Shown: positions 26,083-34,494 of the stretch, one piece after another
Layout: each line of letters starts with the position of its first letter
How positions within the stretch are numbered: position 1 is the first letter of the stretch
From: Noviherbaspirillum aridicola
GTDB lineage: Bacteria; Pseudomonadota; Gammaproteobacteria; Burkholderiales; Burkholderiaceae_D
Length of the DNA: 64,000 nucleotides
Assembly (NCBI RefSeq): GCF_019656455.1
Contig: NZ_BPMK01000010.1
Span: 124,001 to 188,000 of the forward strand
Direction of reading: 5' to 3'
Notes under the pieces: model-generated
What the model saw: the letters and a program-made list of their open reading frames with translations, nothing else
Database searches by the model: none
What the model was told of the DNA's origin: nothing
Program-made: the position numbers and the translations under genes

Positions 26083-27288
26083 ATGGCTTTTACTCGTCCG
26101 CCGTTTCGCCCGATGCCAGCCCTGCGCACTGCAGTGCTTGCGGCTGCCGCCGTGGCGGGCGTTGCTTCGGCCAACGACAACGTTCGTCCATTCGTCGGCG
26201 CATCGGTTCTCTATAACAGCAACGTGCTCGGTCTGCGCGACCGGGACGCGGCGCTGGCGCTGACCGGGGAGGATGACCTGGGTGACACTTCCCGCACGTT
26301 CTCCGGCGGCATTGATCTGGACTGGAAGCTGAGTCGCCAGACATTGAGCGCGCGAATCGCGGCCAGCACGACGAAGTACTCGCGCTTGTCCGCGCTGGAT
26401 CATGACGGCAAGGACCTGCTGGCGAAGTGGGGCTGGGAATTCGGCGATTACGTATCGGGTAATCTGGGGGCGAGCTATGTCGAGTCGCTGTCGACGTTTA
26501 CCGATTTCCATCAGTACGCCCGCAGCCTACGTACGCAGCGCCGCGACTTCTTTGACGCGGCGTGGCGATTGCACCCGAGCTGGCGCGTCACCGGCCAGGT
26601 CGCTCGTCGCGACCTCGACTACCGGCTCGAGAGCCAGTCAGGCGCGGATCGGATTGAAACGCAATACCAAGCGGGCATCGACTACGTGTCCCGCGCCGGT
26701 AATTCGGTCGGCGTATTGTGGCGCCGCGGCAAAAACGAGTACCAGACGGTCCGCGCTGGCTCGCCGCTTCGCGACTTTCGCCAGCAGGACATGCTACTGC
26801 GCGCAGAATGGCGTGCGGCGGGAAAGACGCATCTGACGGTGTCGGCCGGGCGCAGCCAGCGCCAGTACGACTCCCTGTCGAACAAGAATTACAGCGGCGC
26901 CAGCGCGCGCGTCGAAGCCGACTGGGCGGTCAGCGGCAAGTTGTTGCTGAACGCGGCGATCTGGCGGGAGATCGGCTCTGTCGAGGATTTGCTGGTCAAT
27001 CACTCGGTCAACCGCGGCATGTCGTTCTCCCCGCAATGGCTGGTTTCCGAGAAGGTCACGCTGCGCGGCGAGGTCAGGTACGAGCGACGCCGCTTCCTGA
27101 CCGTGATAGGAGGCTCGGATGATTTCGGTGACCGCGTCCGAAATGCGTCGGTGTCGGTGGTGTATCAGCCATACCGGGCGCTATCGCTCGAGACCACGGC
27201 GTTTTACGGCAGCAAGGACGCCGATTCGGCGTTGACAACGTCCTATCGGCGTCAAGGCATTGCGTTCAACGTGCGCCACACCTTCTAA
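26083..27288 (+). CDS. epsL: EpsL-like outer-membrane beta-barrel protein of the exopolysaccharide operon
   Basis: 401 residues from the ATG at 26083 (MAFTRPPFRPMPALRTAVLA); the open frame extends further upstream but that part has no signal-like start. A second ATG at 26113 would start directly at the signal peptide (MPALRTAVLAAAAVAGVASA). The mature part is rich in alternating aromatic/polar strands and ends in ...GIAFNVRHTF, with the C-terminal Phe typical of outer-membrane barrels. Opening words VRPFVGASVLYNSNVLGL are characteristic of the XrtB-associated EpsL family. It probably forms the outer-membrane part of polymer export. It is first in a long co-directional cluster. Confidence 0.82.
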   Translation: MAFTRPPFRPMPALRTAVLAAAAVAGVASANDNVRPFVGASVLYNSNVLGLRDRDAALALTGEDDLGDTSRTFSGGIDLDWKLSRQTLSARIAASTTKYSRLSALDHDGKDLLAKWGWEFGDYVSGNLGASYVESLSTFTDFHQYARSLRTQRRDFFDAAWRLHPSWRVTGQVARRDLDYRLESQSGADRIETQYQAGIDYVSRAGNSVGVLWRRGKNEYQTVRAGSPLRDFRQQDMLLRAEWRAAGKTHLTVSAGRSQRQYDSLSNKNYSGASARVEADWAVSGKLLLNAAIWREIGSVEDLLVNHSVNRGMSFSPQWLVSEKVTLRGEVRYERRRFLTVIGGSDDFGDRVRNASVSVVYQPYRALSLETTAFYGSKDADSALTTSYRRQGIAFNVRHTF

Positions 27289-27465
27289 CGGAGGCCCTGA
27301 CAGGGAACAGACAATGCGGTGGTGCCAGATTTGCGACCAAAAATTTAACACACAACCAAGAGTGTTCCGACACTAAAACCCGTTTATTCACATCAACATG
27401 TGTTCCACGTGGCCTGATCAATGCGTGATGTCAAGCCGTGGGCGCGTAAACAGGAAAGAGTAGTC

Positions 27466-28437
27466 ATGAGAAGTAGAGGATGGGCCGGGCGCGGTGCGCT
27501 TGCGCTGATGTGTGTCGCGGTGCTGACTGCATGCGGCGGTGCCAGCGAAAAGAAGGCGGGGCAGGCTCTTGCACGGGTCGACGACGCCGAGATCACCGCA
27601 TTGCAGCTCAATGCCGAGCTGCAGGGGCTTGCCGTGCCGCCGACGGCGGATGCGGAGAAGGTGCGGCAGCAGGCGCTGGAATCGCTGATCGACAGGCAGG
27701 TGCTGGTCAATGGCGCGCTGCGTGAAAAACTCGATCGCGATCCCCAGGTGCTGCAGGCGATCGAGCGTGCGCGCAGCCAGGCGCTTGCCGAAGCGTACCT
27801 GCGCAAGCGCATGGCGTCGGTGCAGGAGCCGACCGAGCAGGACATCCTCGCCTACTACCAGGATCATCCCGAACTGTTCTCCAAGCGTCGACTGTACGAC
27901 ATGCGCCAGGTGCTCCTGTCGGCCGCCGACTTCAACGATGAAGTCAAGAAGATGGTCGACGGCGCCGGGTCGGTGGAGGAGGTCGCGGCATGGCTCAAGA
28001 ACAAGGGGGTAGCCCAGGTCAAGTCCCAGGACGCGCGGACTACCGCGGACCTGCCGCCGCAGCTCGTGGCCAACCTTGACACCATCGGCAATGGCAAGCC
28101 GTTCGTGATGCGCGACGCGGCCCAGGTGATCGTGGCCTCGCTGACCTTCGTGAAGGATGACCCGGTCGGACGCGACGTGGCCATGCAGCAGATTGCCCGT
28201 TATCTCGCCAACCGCAAGACACGTGACTCGGTCGCCGATATCGTCGCCCAGTTGCGCCAGTCGTCCAAGATCGACTACCTGCAGGCCGGCGCGCCTGCCG
28301 CCGCAGCGCCGGCGGCTGCTGCCGCGCCAGCATCGGCTGCGTTGCCGGCCGCCGCACAGGCTCCCGTCGGGCAGACGGTGCCCGGCGAGAGCGACGCACA
28401 GCGCCACGTCGAGCGTGGCGTCGCAGCGCTGAAATAG
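27466..28437 (+). CDS. epsD: EpsD-type peptidyl-prolyl cis-trans isomerase lipoprotein
   Basis: 323 residues from the ATG at 27466, preceded by GGAAAGAG; the frame extends 15 codons upstream without support. The N-terminus is a lipoprotein signal with lipobox LTAC (MCVAVLTACGG), so it should be anchored in a membrane facing the periplasm. The body follows the SurA/PrsA-like pattern: ALARVDDAEITALQLNAEL, LIDRQVLVNGALREKLD and a parvulin-like middle (YDMRQVLLSA). It ends in an Ala/Pro-rich low-complexity tail. The EpsD family accompanies exosortase B loci and is presumed to fold export components. It is followed by epsE after 43 nt. Confidence 0.85.
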   Translation: MRSRGWAGRGALALMCVAVLTACGGASEKKAGQALARVDDAEITALQLNAELQGLAVPPTADAEKVRQQALESLIDRQVLVNGALREKLDRDPQVLQAIERARSQALAEAYLRKRMASVQEPTEQDILAYYQDHPELFSKRRLYDMRQVLLSAADFNDEVKKMVDGAGSVEEVAAWLKNKGVAQVKSQDARTTADLPPQLVANLDTIGNGKPFVMRDAAQVIVASLTFVKDDPVGRDVAMQQIARYLANRKTRDSVADIVAQLRQSSKIDYLQAGAPAAAAPAAAAAPASAALPAAAQAPVGQTVPGESDAQRHVERGVAALK

Positions 28438-28480
28438 CCGACGGTTTCCCTTATTGCACAAAGACGGATTGGATAGCGAG

Positions 28481-29272
28481 ATGATGACGGTGATGGTTCG
28501 ATGGTTGGCGGCGCTGATGCTGGTATTGGCTGGCGCGCCCGCGCTGGCGCAGGACGCAGTGCTGGGGGCGGGCGATGTGATCCGGGTACAGGTGTTCGGG
28601 AATCCGGACCTGACGCTGGAGACGCGCGTGAGCGAGGGGGGCAGCATTTCCTACCCGCTGCTGGGCGACGTCAAGGTCGCTGGCATGAACACTGCCACGG
28701 CCGAGAAGCGCCTGGCCGGCATGCTCGAGACGGGCGGGTTTGTGCGTAATCCGCAGGTCAACGTGACCGTGGTCCAGCTGCAAAGCCGCCAGGTATCGGT
28801 GCTCGGCGCCGTGCACCGTCCCGGCCGCTATCCGCTGGAGTCCAGGCGCACGCTGGTCGATGTGCTGGCGGTGGCCGGTGGCATCAATGCCGAAGGCGGC
28901 GATACCGTGCAGGTGCTGCGTACCGAGGGCGGCAAGACCACCAAGACCATGGTGGACCTGCCCAGCATGATGGGCGCGGGCACCCTCGAGGCCAACAGCG
29001 AGATCCTGCCCGGCGATGTCGTCTACGTCGAGCGCGCGCGCAAGTTCTACATCTACGGCGAGGTGCAGCGCCCGGGTGTCTATCGCCTCGAGCGCAACAT
29101 GACCGTGATCCAGGCGCTGACCACGGGCGGCGGCCTCACCCCGCGTGGCACCGAACGCGGCATTCGCATCAAGCGCCGTGCAGAGGATGGCCGCGTGCAG
29201 GTCATCAACGCCGCGCACGATGACCTGGTTCAGCCGGACGATGTCGTGCAGGTCAAGGAGTCGCTGTTCTGA
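28481..29272 (+). CDS. epsE: Polysaccharide export protein EpsE (Wza-like)
   Basis: 263 residues from the ATG at 28481; the longer frame would need a TTG. The signal peptide (MVRWLAALMLVLAGAPALAQ) is followed by the poly-export domain (LGAGDVIRVQVFGNPDLTLETRVSEGG split at about residues 25-55) and two SLBB-type domains (VSVLGAVHRPGRYPL; FYIYGEVQRPGVYRLERNMT). This is the outer-membrane/periplasmic export channel partner of EpsF. There is no lipobox cysteine of the Wza kind in the signal. Gene order epsD-epsE-epsF-epsG-xrtB-epsI is the standard type-B exosortase arrangement. Confidence 0.92.
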   Translation: MMTVMVRWLAALMLVLAGAPALAQDAVLGAGDVIRVQVFGNPDLTLETRVSEGGSISYPLLGDVKVAGMNTATAEKRLAGMLETGGFVRNPQVNVTVVQLQSRQVSVLGAVHRPGRYPLESRRTLVDVLAVAGGINAEGGDTVQVLRTEGGKTTKTMVDLPSMMGAGTLEANSEILPGDVVYVERARKFYIYGEVQRPGVYRLERNMTVIQALTTGGGLTPRGTERGIRIKRRAEDGRVQVINAAHDDLVQPDDVVQVKESLF

Positions 29273-29330
29273 CTCCGAACGGACCATCGAAAAACGCCAG
29301 TCGCAGCCACATCAGTCACGGGAACCTTCC

Positions 29331-30737
29331 ATGAACTTCGAGCAGTTATTCCTCATCGTCAAAGCCAGGATGAAGACCATCGTCATCACCCTGCTGTGCA
29401 CGGTCATCACCACCATCGTGGTCAGCCTGCTGCTGCCCAAGACCTACACCGCCTCAACGCTGCTTGTGCTTAATCACAAGGGCGTGGATGCCGTGACCGG
29501 ACAGACGCAACCGTCGTTGCTGATGCCGGGTTATGTCGCCACCCAGGTTGACATCATCAACAGCCTCAACGTCGCGTTGCGGGTAGTCGACCGGCTCAAG
29601 CTCACCGAGAGCCCGGCCGTACGGGAAGACTTCATGAAGGACACCGGCGGCGCCGGCGACATCCGCGTATGGCTGGCGGGCCTGCTGCAAAAGCGCCTGG
29701 AAGTCGTGCCGTCCCGGGAAAGCACCGTCATCGAGATCACGTTCAAGAACCAGAGCCCGGAATTCGCTGCGCTGGTTGCCAACGCGTTCGCCGCGGAATA
29801 CCAGCAGACCGCGCTGCAACTGAAGGTAGAGCCGCTGCGCCGGGCATCGACCTTCTTCAACGAGCAGATCAAGACACTGCGCGAAAATCTCGAGGCCGCC
29901 CAGGGGAAACTGTCGAAGTACCAGCAGGAGAACGGGCTGGTCAGCGTCGACAACCGCCTCGACGTCGAATCGGCGCGCCTCAACGATCTGTCCACCCAGC
30001 TGGTCGTCGTGCAGGGCCAGCTCGCGGAGGCGATGTCGCGCCAGCGCCAGGTCAAGAACGGGCGCGCCGATGAATCGCCGGATGTGGTCGCCAATCCGCT
30101 GATCCAGAACCTGAAGGCATCGCTGGCGCAGGCCGAGGCGAAGTTCTCCGAGGTCTCGTCGAAACTGGGCGTCAACCATCCGCAATACCTGGCCGCCAAG
30201 GCCGAGCTGGACAAGCTGCGTGGCGAACTGGCCCAGCACATCCGGCTGACCTCCAGCAGCGTCGCCAGCAGCGCCGCCATCCTCCAGCAAAGAGAGGCGG
30301 AGGTGCGTGCCAACCTCCAGGCACAGAAGACCCGCGTGCTCGAGCTCAACCGCGCCCGCGATGAACTGAACGTGCTGTCCAAGGAAGTCGAAAGCGCACA
30401 GCGTGCCTACGAAACTTCCGTTGCCCGCTTCAACCAGACCAGCATGGAGGGGCAGGCCAACCAGCCGGATGTCGCCGTGCTCACCCCGGCGCTGCCGCCG
30501 ATGGAGCCGACCAGCCCGAAACTGGTGCTCAACGTCGTGCTGTCGATTTTCTTCGGCACGCTGCTGGGCCTCGGCCTGGGCATGCTCGCCGAGTTCGTCG
30601 ATCGCCGGGTGCGTTCCGAGAGCGATCTGGTGCAGGCGGCAGGCGCTCCGATGTTCGGCGTCATCGCCGACGCGGCAGCGGTGGCGCCTTCCAGGCGCTG
30701 GTTTTTCAAGCGTGGCGGCGCGCCCCGCCTGGCCTGA
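29331..30737 (+). CDS. epsF: Chain-length determinant / co-polymerase EpsF (Wzz-like)
   Basis: 468 residues from the ATG at 29331 (MNFEQLFLIVKARMKTIVIT); the extension to 29145 overlaps epsE and is rejected. It has an N-terminal membrane helix (TIVITLLCTVITTIVVSLLL), a large periplasmic region with long coiled coils (about residues 165-240 and 290-390) and a C-terminal helix (LVLNVVLSIFFGTLLGLGLGMLAEF) after the Pro-rich PALPPMEPTSPK motif of polysaccharide co-polymerases. It sets polymer length and couples polymerase, EpsG and export. It is followed by epsG after 18 nt. Confidence 0.92.
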   Translation: MNFEQLFLIVKARMKTIVITLLCTVITTIVVSLLLPKTYTASTLLVLNHKGVDAVTGQTQPSLLMPGYVATQVDIINSLNVALRVVDRLKLTESPAVREDFMKDTGGAGDIRVWLAGLLQKRLEVVPSRESTVIEITFKNQSPEFAALVANAFAAEYQQTALQLKVEPLRRASTFFNEQIKTLRENLEAAQGKLSKYQQENGLVSVDNRLDVESARLNDLSTQLVVVQGQLAEAMSRQRQVKNGRADESPDVVANPLIQNLKASLAQAEAKFSEVSSKLGVNHPQYLAAKAELDKLRGELAQHIRLTSSSVASSAAILQQREAEVRANLQAQKTRVLELNRARDELNVLSKEVESAQRAYETSVARFNQTSMEGQANQPDVAVLTPALPPMEPTSPKLVLNVVLSIFFGTLLGLGLGMLAEFVDRRVRSESDLVQAAGAPMFGVIADAAAVAPSRRWFFKRGGAPRLA

Positions 30738-30755
30738 TCATCGATAGGAATACTC

Positions 30756-31628
30756 ATGGACCACGTTATTGAAGAGCGCCCGGCCAGCCGGCAGGCGACC
30801 CGCGACACCAGCATCGGGCGTATCCTGCTCGAACAGGGCAAGATCACCCCGGAAGATGCCGAGCGGGTGCTGCGCGCGCAGAAAGAGCTTGGCATGCGTT
30901 TCGGGGAGGCGGCCAAGCATCTGGGCCTGGTCACCGAATCCGATATCCAGCAGGTGCTGTCGCAGCAGTTCGCCTACCCGTACCTGCTGCCCGGGCAGGG
31001 CGGTTTTTCCAACGAGCTCGTCGCCGCCTACAATCCGTTCAGCCCGCAGGTCGATACCTTTCGCGCGGTACGCAGCCAGCTGATGCTGCGCTGGTTCGGC
31101 GCCGGCCGCAAGGCGCTGGCAATTGCGGCCGTCCACCCCGGTGACGGCGCAAGCTATTGCGCCGCCAACCTGGCCGTGGTGTTTTCCCAGCTCGGCGAAA
31201 AAACCCTGCTGGTCGACGCCAACCTGCGTGCCGGGCGCCAGCAGGCGCTGTTCAACCTGAACAGCCGTACCGGCCTGTCCGACGTGCTTGGCGATCGTTC
31301 CGACCTGGATGCGATCGCCCCGGTCGCCGCGTTTGAGAGCCTGTCGGTGCTGGGTGCCGGCACGCCGCCGCCGAACCCCCACGAACTGATCAGCCGCCCC
31401 GCGTTCCCGGCGCTGACAAGGGAAGTCTCGGCCCATTTCGATGTCGTGCTGTTTGATGTGCCGGCGTTCGCGTCCGGCCCTGCGGCGTTGTCGGTGGCCG
31501 CTGCCGTCGGCGGCGTCCTGCTGGTGGTGCGCCGCAATCAGACCCGCTGGAGCGAGGTTGCCACGGCCAGCCAGCAGATCCGCTCCGCCGGCGCCGAACT
31601 GGTCGGCACCGTCCTGGTGGATCGCTGA
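30756..31628 (+). CDS. epsG: EpsG-type P-loop partner (tyrosine-kinase-like) with altered Walker A
   Basis: 290 residues. The N-terminal ~70 residues resemble the MshEN/GspE-N domain (IGRILLEQGKITPEDAERVL), where c-di-GMP binding is known in relatives. The C-terminal domain resembles bacterial tyrosine kinases/MinD: Walker A region HPGDGASYCAAN (residues 127-138), Walker A' LLVDAN and Walker B VLFDVPAF. The P-loop Lys is replaced by Ala132, and the C-terminus lacks a tyrosine cluster (ends GTVLVDR). It may thus have lost kinase or ATPase activity and serve structurally with EpsF. It is followed 2 nt later by xrtB. Confidence 0.88.
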   Translation: MDHVIEERPASRQATRDTSIGRILLEQGKITPEDAERVLRAQKELGMRFGEAAKHLGLVTESDIQQVLSQQFAYPYLLPGQGGFSNELVAAYNPFSPQVDTFRAVRSQLMLRWFGAGRKALAIAAVHPGDGASYCAANLAVVFSQLGEKTLLVDANLRAGRQQALFNLNSRTGLSDVLGDRSDLDAIAPVAAFESLSVLGAGTPPPNPHELISRPAFPALTREVSAHFDVVLFDVPAFASGPAALSVAAAVGGVLLVVRRNQTRWSEVATASQQIRSAGAELVGTVLVDR

Positions 31629-31630
31629 TC

Positions 31631-32524
31631 ATGGCCGGAACGCTGCAGCCAGTGCCGAGTGCGTCCGGCCGCACGTCGGCCGCGCTCGCGCCTTGGCTGC
31701 CGCTGGTGGCCGGAAGTCTCGCGCTGTGGGTGCCCACCTTGTTTGGCCTGTTTGCCGGCGCCTGGAGCACCGAAAGCCAGGCTCACGGGCCGCTGATCCT
31801 GGGCGTTTCCGTCTGGCTAATGGCGCGAAACTGGCGCGCGATGATTGGTGCCGCGCGTCCTGCGCAGTCGGATACTGCGGCATGGGTCCTGCTGGGTGCT
31901 GCGCTGCTGATGTACGTGCTCGGGCGCTCGCAGGAAATCCTGGTATTCGAAGTCGGATCCCTGGTCCTGGCGCTGGCGGCCACGCTGTGGCTTACGCTAG
32001 GCAGCAGGGCGCTGGCCACGCAGTGGTTCCCGCTTTTCTTCATGCTGTTCATGGTGCCGCTGCCGGGCACCGTCGTCGACGCGCTGACCCTGCCGATGAA
32101 ACTGGCGGTCTCCAACGTCGTCGAGTTCCTGTTGTACTGGGCCGGCTACCCGATTGCCCGCACCGGCGTCATTCTTCAGATCGGCTTCTACCAGTTGCTG
32201 GTGGCCGATGCCTGTGCCGGTCTGCAGACGTTGTTCACGCTCGAGTCGATCGGCCTGCTGTACCTCAACCTCGTGCGGCACGCATCGGTCGCCCGCAACA
32301 TCGCGCTGGCCATCCTGATCGTGCCAATCTCGTTTGCGGCCAACGTGATTCGGGTCATCGTGCTGACCCTGATCACCTTCCATCTCGGCGATGAGGCGGG
32401 CCAGGGTTTCCTCCACGGCTTTGCCGGCATGGTGCTCTTCGTAAGCGCCCTGGTCCTCATCATCGCAGCCGACGGCGCGCTGCGCGCGGTGGTGCGACGC
32501 GCCACTGCCGGGAGTGCCGCATGA
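31631..32524 (+). CDS. xrtB: Exosortase B (XrtB)
   Basis: A 297-residue polytopic inner-membrane transpeptidase-like enzyme that recognises C-terminal PEP-CTERM signals on secreted proteins. About eight hydrophobic segments are visible. The conserved catalytic trio is present: Cys195 in ADACAGLQTLFTLESIGL, Arg241 in SFAANVIRVIVLTL and His262 in GFLHGFAGM. Length and motif wording match the type-B subfamily associated with EpsDEFGLI. It overlaps epsI by 4 nt (ATGA), so the two are coupled. Four candidate substrates occur in the same island. The attachment product (lipid or polysaccharide) is not known from sequence. Confidence 0.95.
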   Translation: MAGTLQPVPSASGRTSAALAPWLPLVAGSLALWVPTLFGLFAGAWSTESQAHGPLILGVSVWLMARNWRAMIGAARPAQSDTAAWVLLGAALLMYVLGRSQEILVFEVGSLVLALAATLWLTLGSRALATQWFPLFFMLFMVPLPGTVVDALTLPMKLAVSNVVEFLLYWAGYPIARTGVILQIGFYQLLVADACAGLQTLFTLESIGLLYLNLVRHASVARNIALAILIVPISFAANVIRVIVLTLITFHLGDEAGQGFLHGFAGMVLFVSALVLIIAADGALRAVVRRATAGSAA

Positions 32525-33228
32525 GGGTATCCCTGCTGCGCAATCTCGTCATCATGGCGGTCATGTTCTTCGCGGCAGCCGCGGCCGTCGGTCTCAAGCC
32601 GACGCGGCACGTGGCCGATGAGGTCGGCCGGGTGGACTATGAACAGGTCGTGCCCCGCCGATTCGGCTCATGGAGCATGGTCGAGGCCGACGTGATCACG
32701 GTGTCCGATCCGGGGCAGCAGGAATTCCTCGACCGGATCTATTCGCAGGTCGTGACTCGCTCCTACCGGGATGCGGTCACCGGTCAGGTCGTCATGCTGG
32801 CCATTGCGTATGGCGAGGAGCAAACCAAGCAATCGCAGGTTCACTTGCCGGAGATCTGCTACCCCGCGCAAGGATTCCAGTTACTGCGCCGTGCCAAGGA
32901 CAATATCGCAAGCGGCGCACAGTCGCTGCCCGTCATGCGCATCCTCACGCAGCGGCAAACACGCCTGGAGCCGGTCACCTATTGGGTGCGCATCGGCGAG
33001 CGCGTGGTCCGCGGCGGAATCGAGCAGAAACTGGCAACGGTCACCGATGGCCTGGGCGGGCGCATTTCGGACGGACTGCTGTTCCGGGTGTCGTCGGTCA
33101 GTGCCAGCGCGGAAGACGGCTACCGGTTGCAGGACCGTTTCGTGACAGACCTGCTGTCGAGCGTGCCGGCGCGCGAACGCTGGCTGCTGGTCGGCGGCCA
33201 GGACGCCGGCGGGACGATGCGGCAATGA
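32521..33228 (+). CDS. epsI: EpsI, exosortase-associated periplasmic protein
   Basis: 235 residues. One N-terminal membrane anchor (MAVMFFAAAAAVGL) is followed by a periplasmic domain with RFGSWSMVEADV, VVMLAIAYGEEQ and VHLPEICYPAQGF. This HxPExCYPxxG pattern, with an invariant Cys, defines the EpsI family. EpsI proteins are always found beside or fused to exosortases and are assumed to assist the sorting reaction. Its start overlaps xrtB and its stop overlaps the flippase start, so three genes are translationally chained. Confidence 0.92.
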   Translation: MRVSLLRNLVIMAVMFFAAAAAVGLKPTRHVADEVGRVDYEQVVPRRFGSWSMVEADVITVSDPGQQEFLDRIYSQVVTRSYRDAVTGQVVMLAIAYGEEQTKQSQVHLPEICYPAQGFQLLRRAKDNIASGAQSLPVMRILTQRQTRLEPVTYWVRIGERVVRGGIEQKLATVTDGLGGRISDGLLFRVSSVSASAEDGYRLQDRFVTDLLSSVPARERWLLVGGQDAGGTMRQ

Positions 33229-34478
33229 AGGCCAGGCATTTCGTTCATACCGCCGTCTCGATCGGCAGCCGCCTGCTGTCGAGCCTGGTGCTGTTCGTGC
33301 TGCTGGCACGCCTGCTGGGTCCGACCGATTTCGGTCACTTCACGTTTGCGTTCGGGGTATCGGTACTCGCCGCGCTGATCGTCGACTTCGGTTTTGCCGG
33401 TTTCCTGCTGCGGGAGGTCGGCGTGGACGCCTCTCGCGCGGCAGCGCTGGTGCAGACCAGCTTCTGGGCAAAGCTCTGGCTCGCCGCCGTCTACGCGGTG
33501 TCGGCGGCCGTCCTGTTGCCGCTGGCCGGTGATGCGATGCCGCTGTCGCTGACGGCGCCGCTTTTCGTGGCCGCGGGCCTGGCTTCGTTTGCCGATTTCT
33601 TCATCGCTCCCCTGCGTGGCATGGCGCGGTATGCGCGCGAAGCCGCAATCGTTACCTCCAGCAATGTTATGGCGCTCGCGCTGGGGGCTGGTGCGGCGCT
33701 CGCGTACGGCACGCCGCAGGCGGTTGCGTGGGCCTTGCTTGCGGCTCGCGCGGTCTATCTCGTCATCGCCTGGCGCGCGGCAGCGGCGACCGTCGCCGGC
33801 TTTACGCTGGCCGTGCCCTCGGGCACATCGGCGTGGCAGACGCTGTCGCGGGTCTGGCCGTACGGCGTCGATGGCATGCTGACGACCGCCTGGAGCCAGC
33901 TCGACGTGGTGCTGGTGCGCCTGCTCTTCGGCGCGCAGGCCGTGGGCCTGTACGCGGCAGGACAAAAGATCGTCCAGGGCGCCGCGTCGCTGATTCCAGT
34001 CATTGGCAACGTGATGATCCCGAGCCTGTCGCGCATGGTCGGCGGCGGCGCGCCGGGCATGCGTGGCGCCATGTTGCGCACGGTCGCGGCGCTGGCGGCG
34101 TGCGGCGTGGTATTCGGTCTGCCGCTTTTGCTCTTTCCGGTCGCGTTGGCGGTCCTGCTGTACGGTGCCGAGTTCGCCGGTGTGGGCCACCTGCTGCCGG
34201 TCTTTGGGGCCTTGCTGATCGTGCGCTTTGCCGCGGCGGGCACCGGCATCGTCGCCACCGCGAGCGGCTTCCAGAAGAAACGCGTGGCCGTGCAGATTGG
34301 CGGCATGGCCGCCTTCCTGGCGCTTGTCGCGGTCGTGTGGGTCGCCGGGCTCGAGGTGCGTGCGTTCATCGGCGCCTACATCGTCGCCATGGCCGCCATC
34401 GGCGCGGCCTACGCGCGTTTATGGTGGAAGCCGCCAAACGAGCGCCGGCCGACCACGGCATGTTGCGCGAATCATTGA
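33225..34478 (+). CDS. Wzx-like oligosaccharide flippase
   Basis: 417 residues from the ATG at 33225, which overlaps the epsI stop; the frame is open far upstream inside epsI, but that part is a shadow. About twelve hydrophobic segments are visible. The N-terminal SRLLSSLVLFVLLARLLGPTDFGHF pattern is typical of the MATE/polysaccharide-synthesis (RfbX/Wzx) superfamily, as is LYAAGQKIVQGAASLIPVIGNVMIPSLSR in the middle. It should move the lipid-linked repeat unit across the inner membrane for the Wzy-like polymerase encoded 2.5 kb downstream. The sugar specificity is not predictable. Confidence 0.9.
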   Translation: MKARHFVHTAVSIGSRLLSSLVLFVLLARLLGPTDFGHFTFAFGVSVLAALIVDFGFAGFLLREVGVDASRAAALVQTSFWAKLWLAAVYAVSAAVLLPLAGDAMPLSLTAPLFVAAGLASFADFFIAPLRGMARYAREAAIVTSSNVMALALGAGAALAYGTPQAVAWALLAARAVYLVIAWRAAAATVAGFTLAVPSGTSAWQTLSRVWPYGVDGMLTTAWSQLDVVLVRLLFGAQAVGLYAAGQKIVQGAASLIPVIGNVMIPSLSRMVGGGAPGMRGAMLRTVAALAACGVVFGLPLLLFPVALAVLLYGAEFAGVGHLLPVFGALLIVRFAAAGTGIVATASGFQKKRVAVQIGGMAAFLALVAVVWVAGLEVRAFIGAYIVAMAAIGAAYARLWWKPPNERRPTTACCANH

Positions 34479-34494
34479 AGGAACGAAGGTCAGC

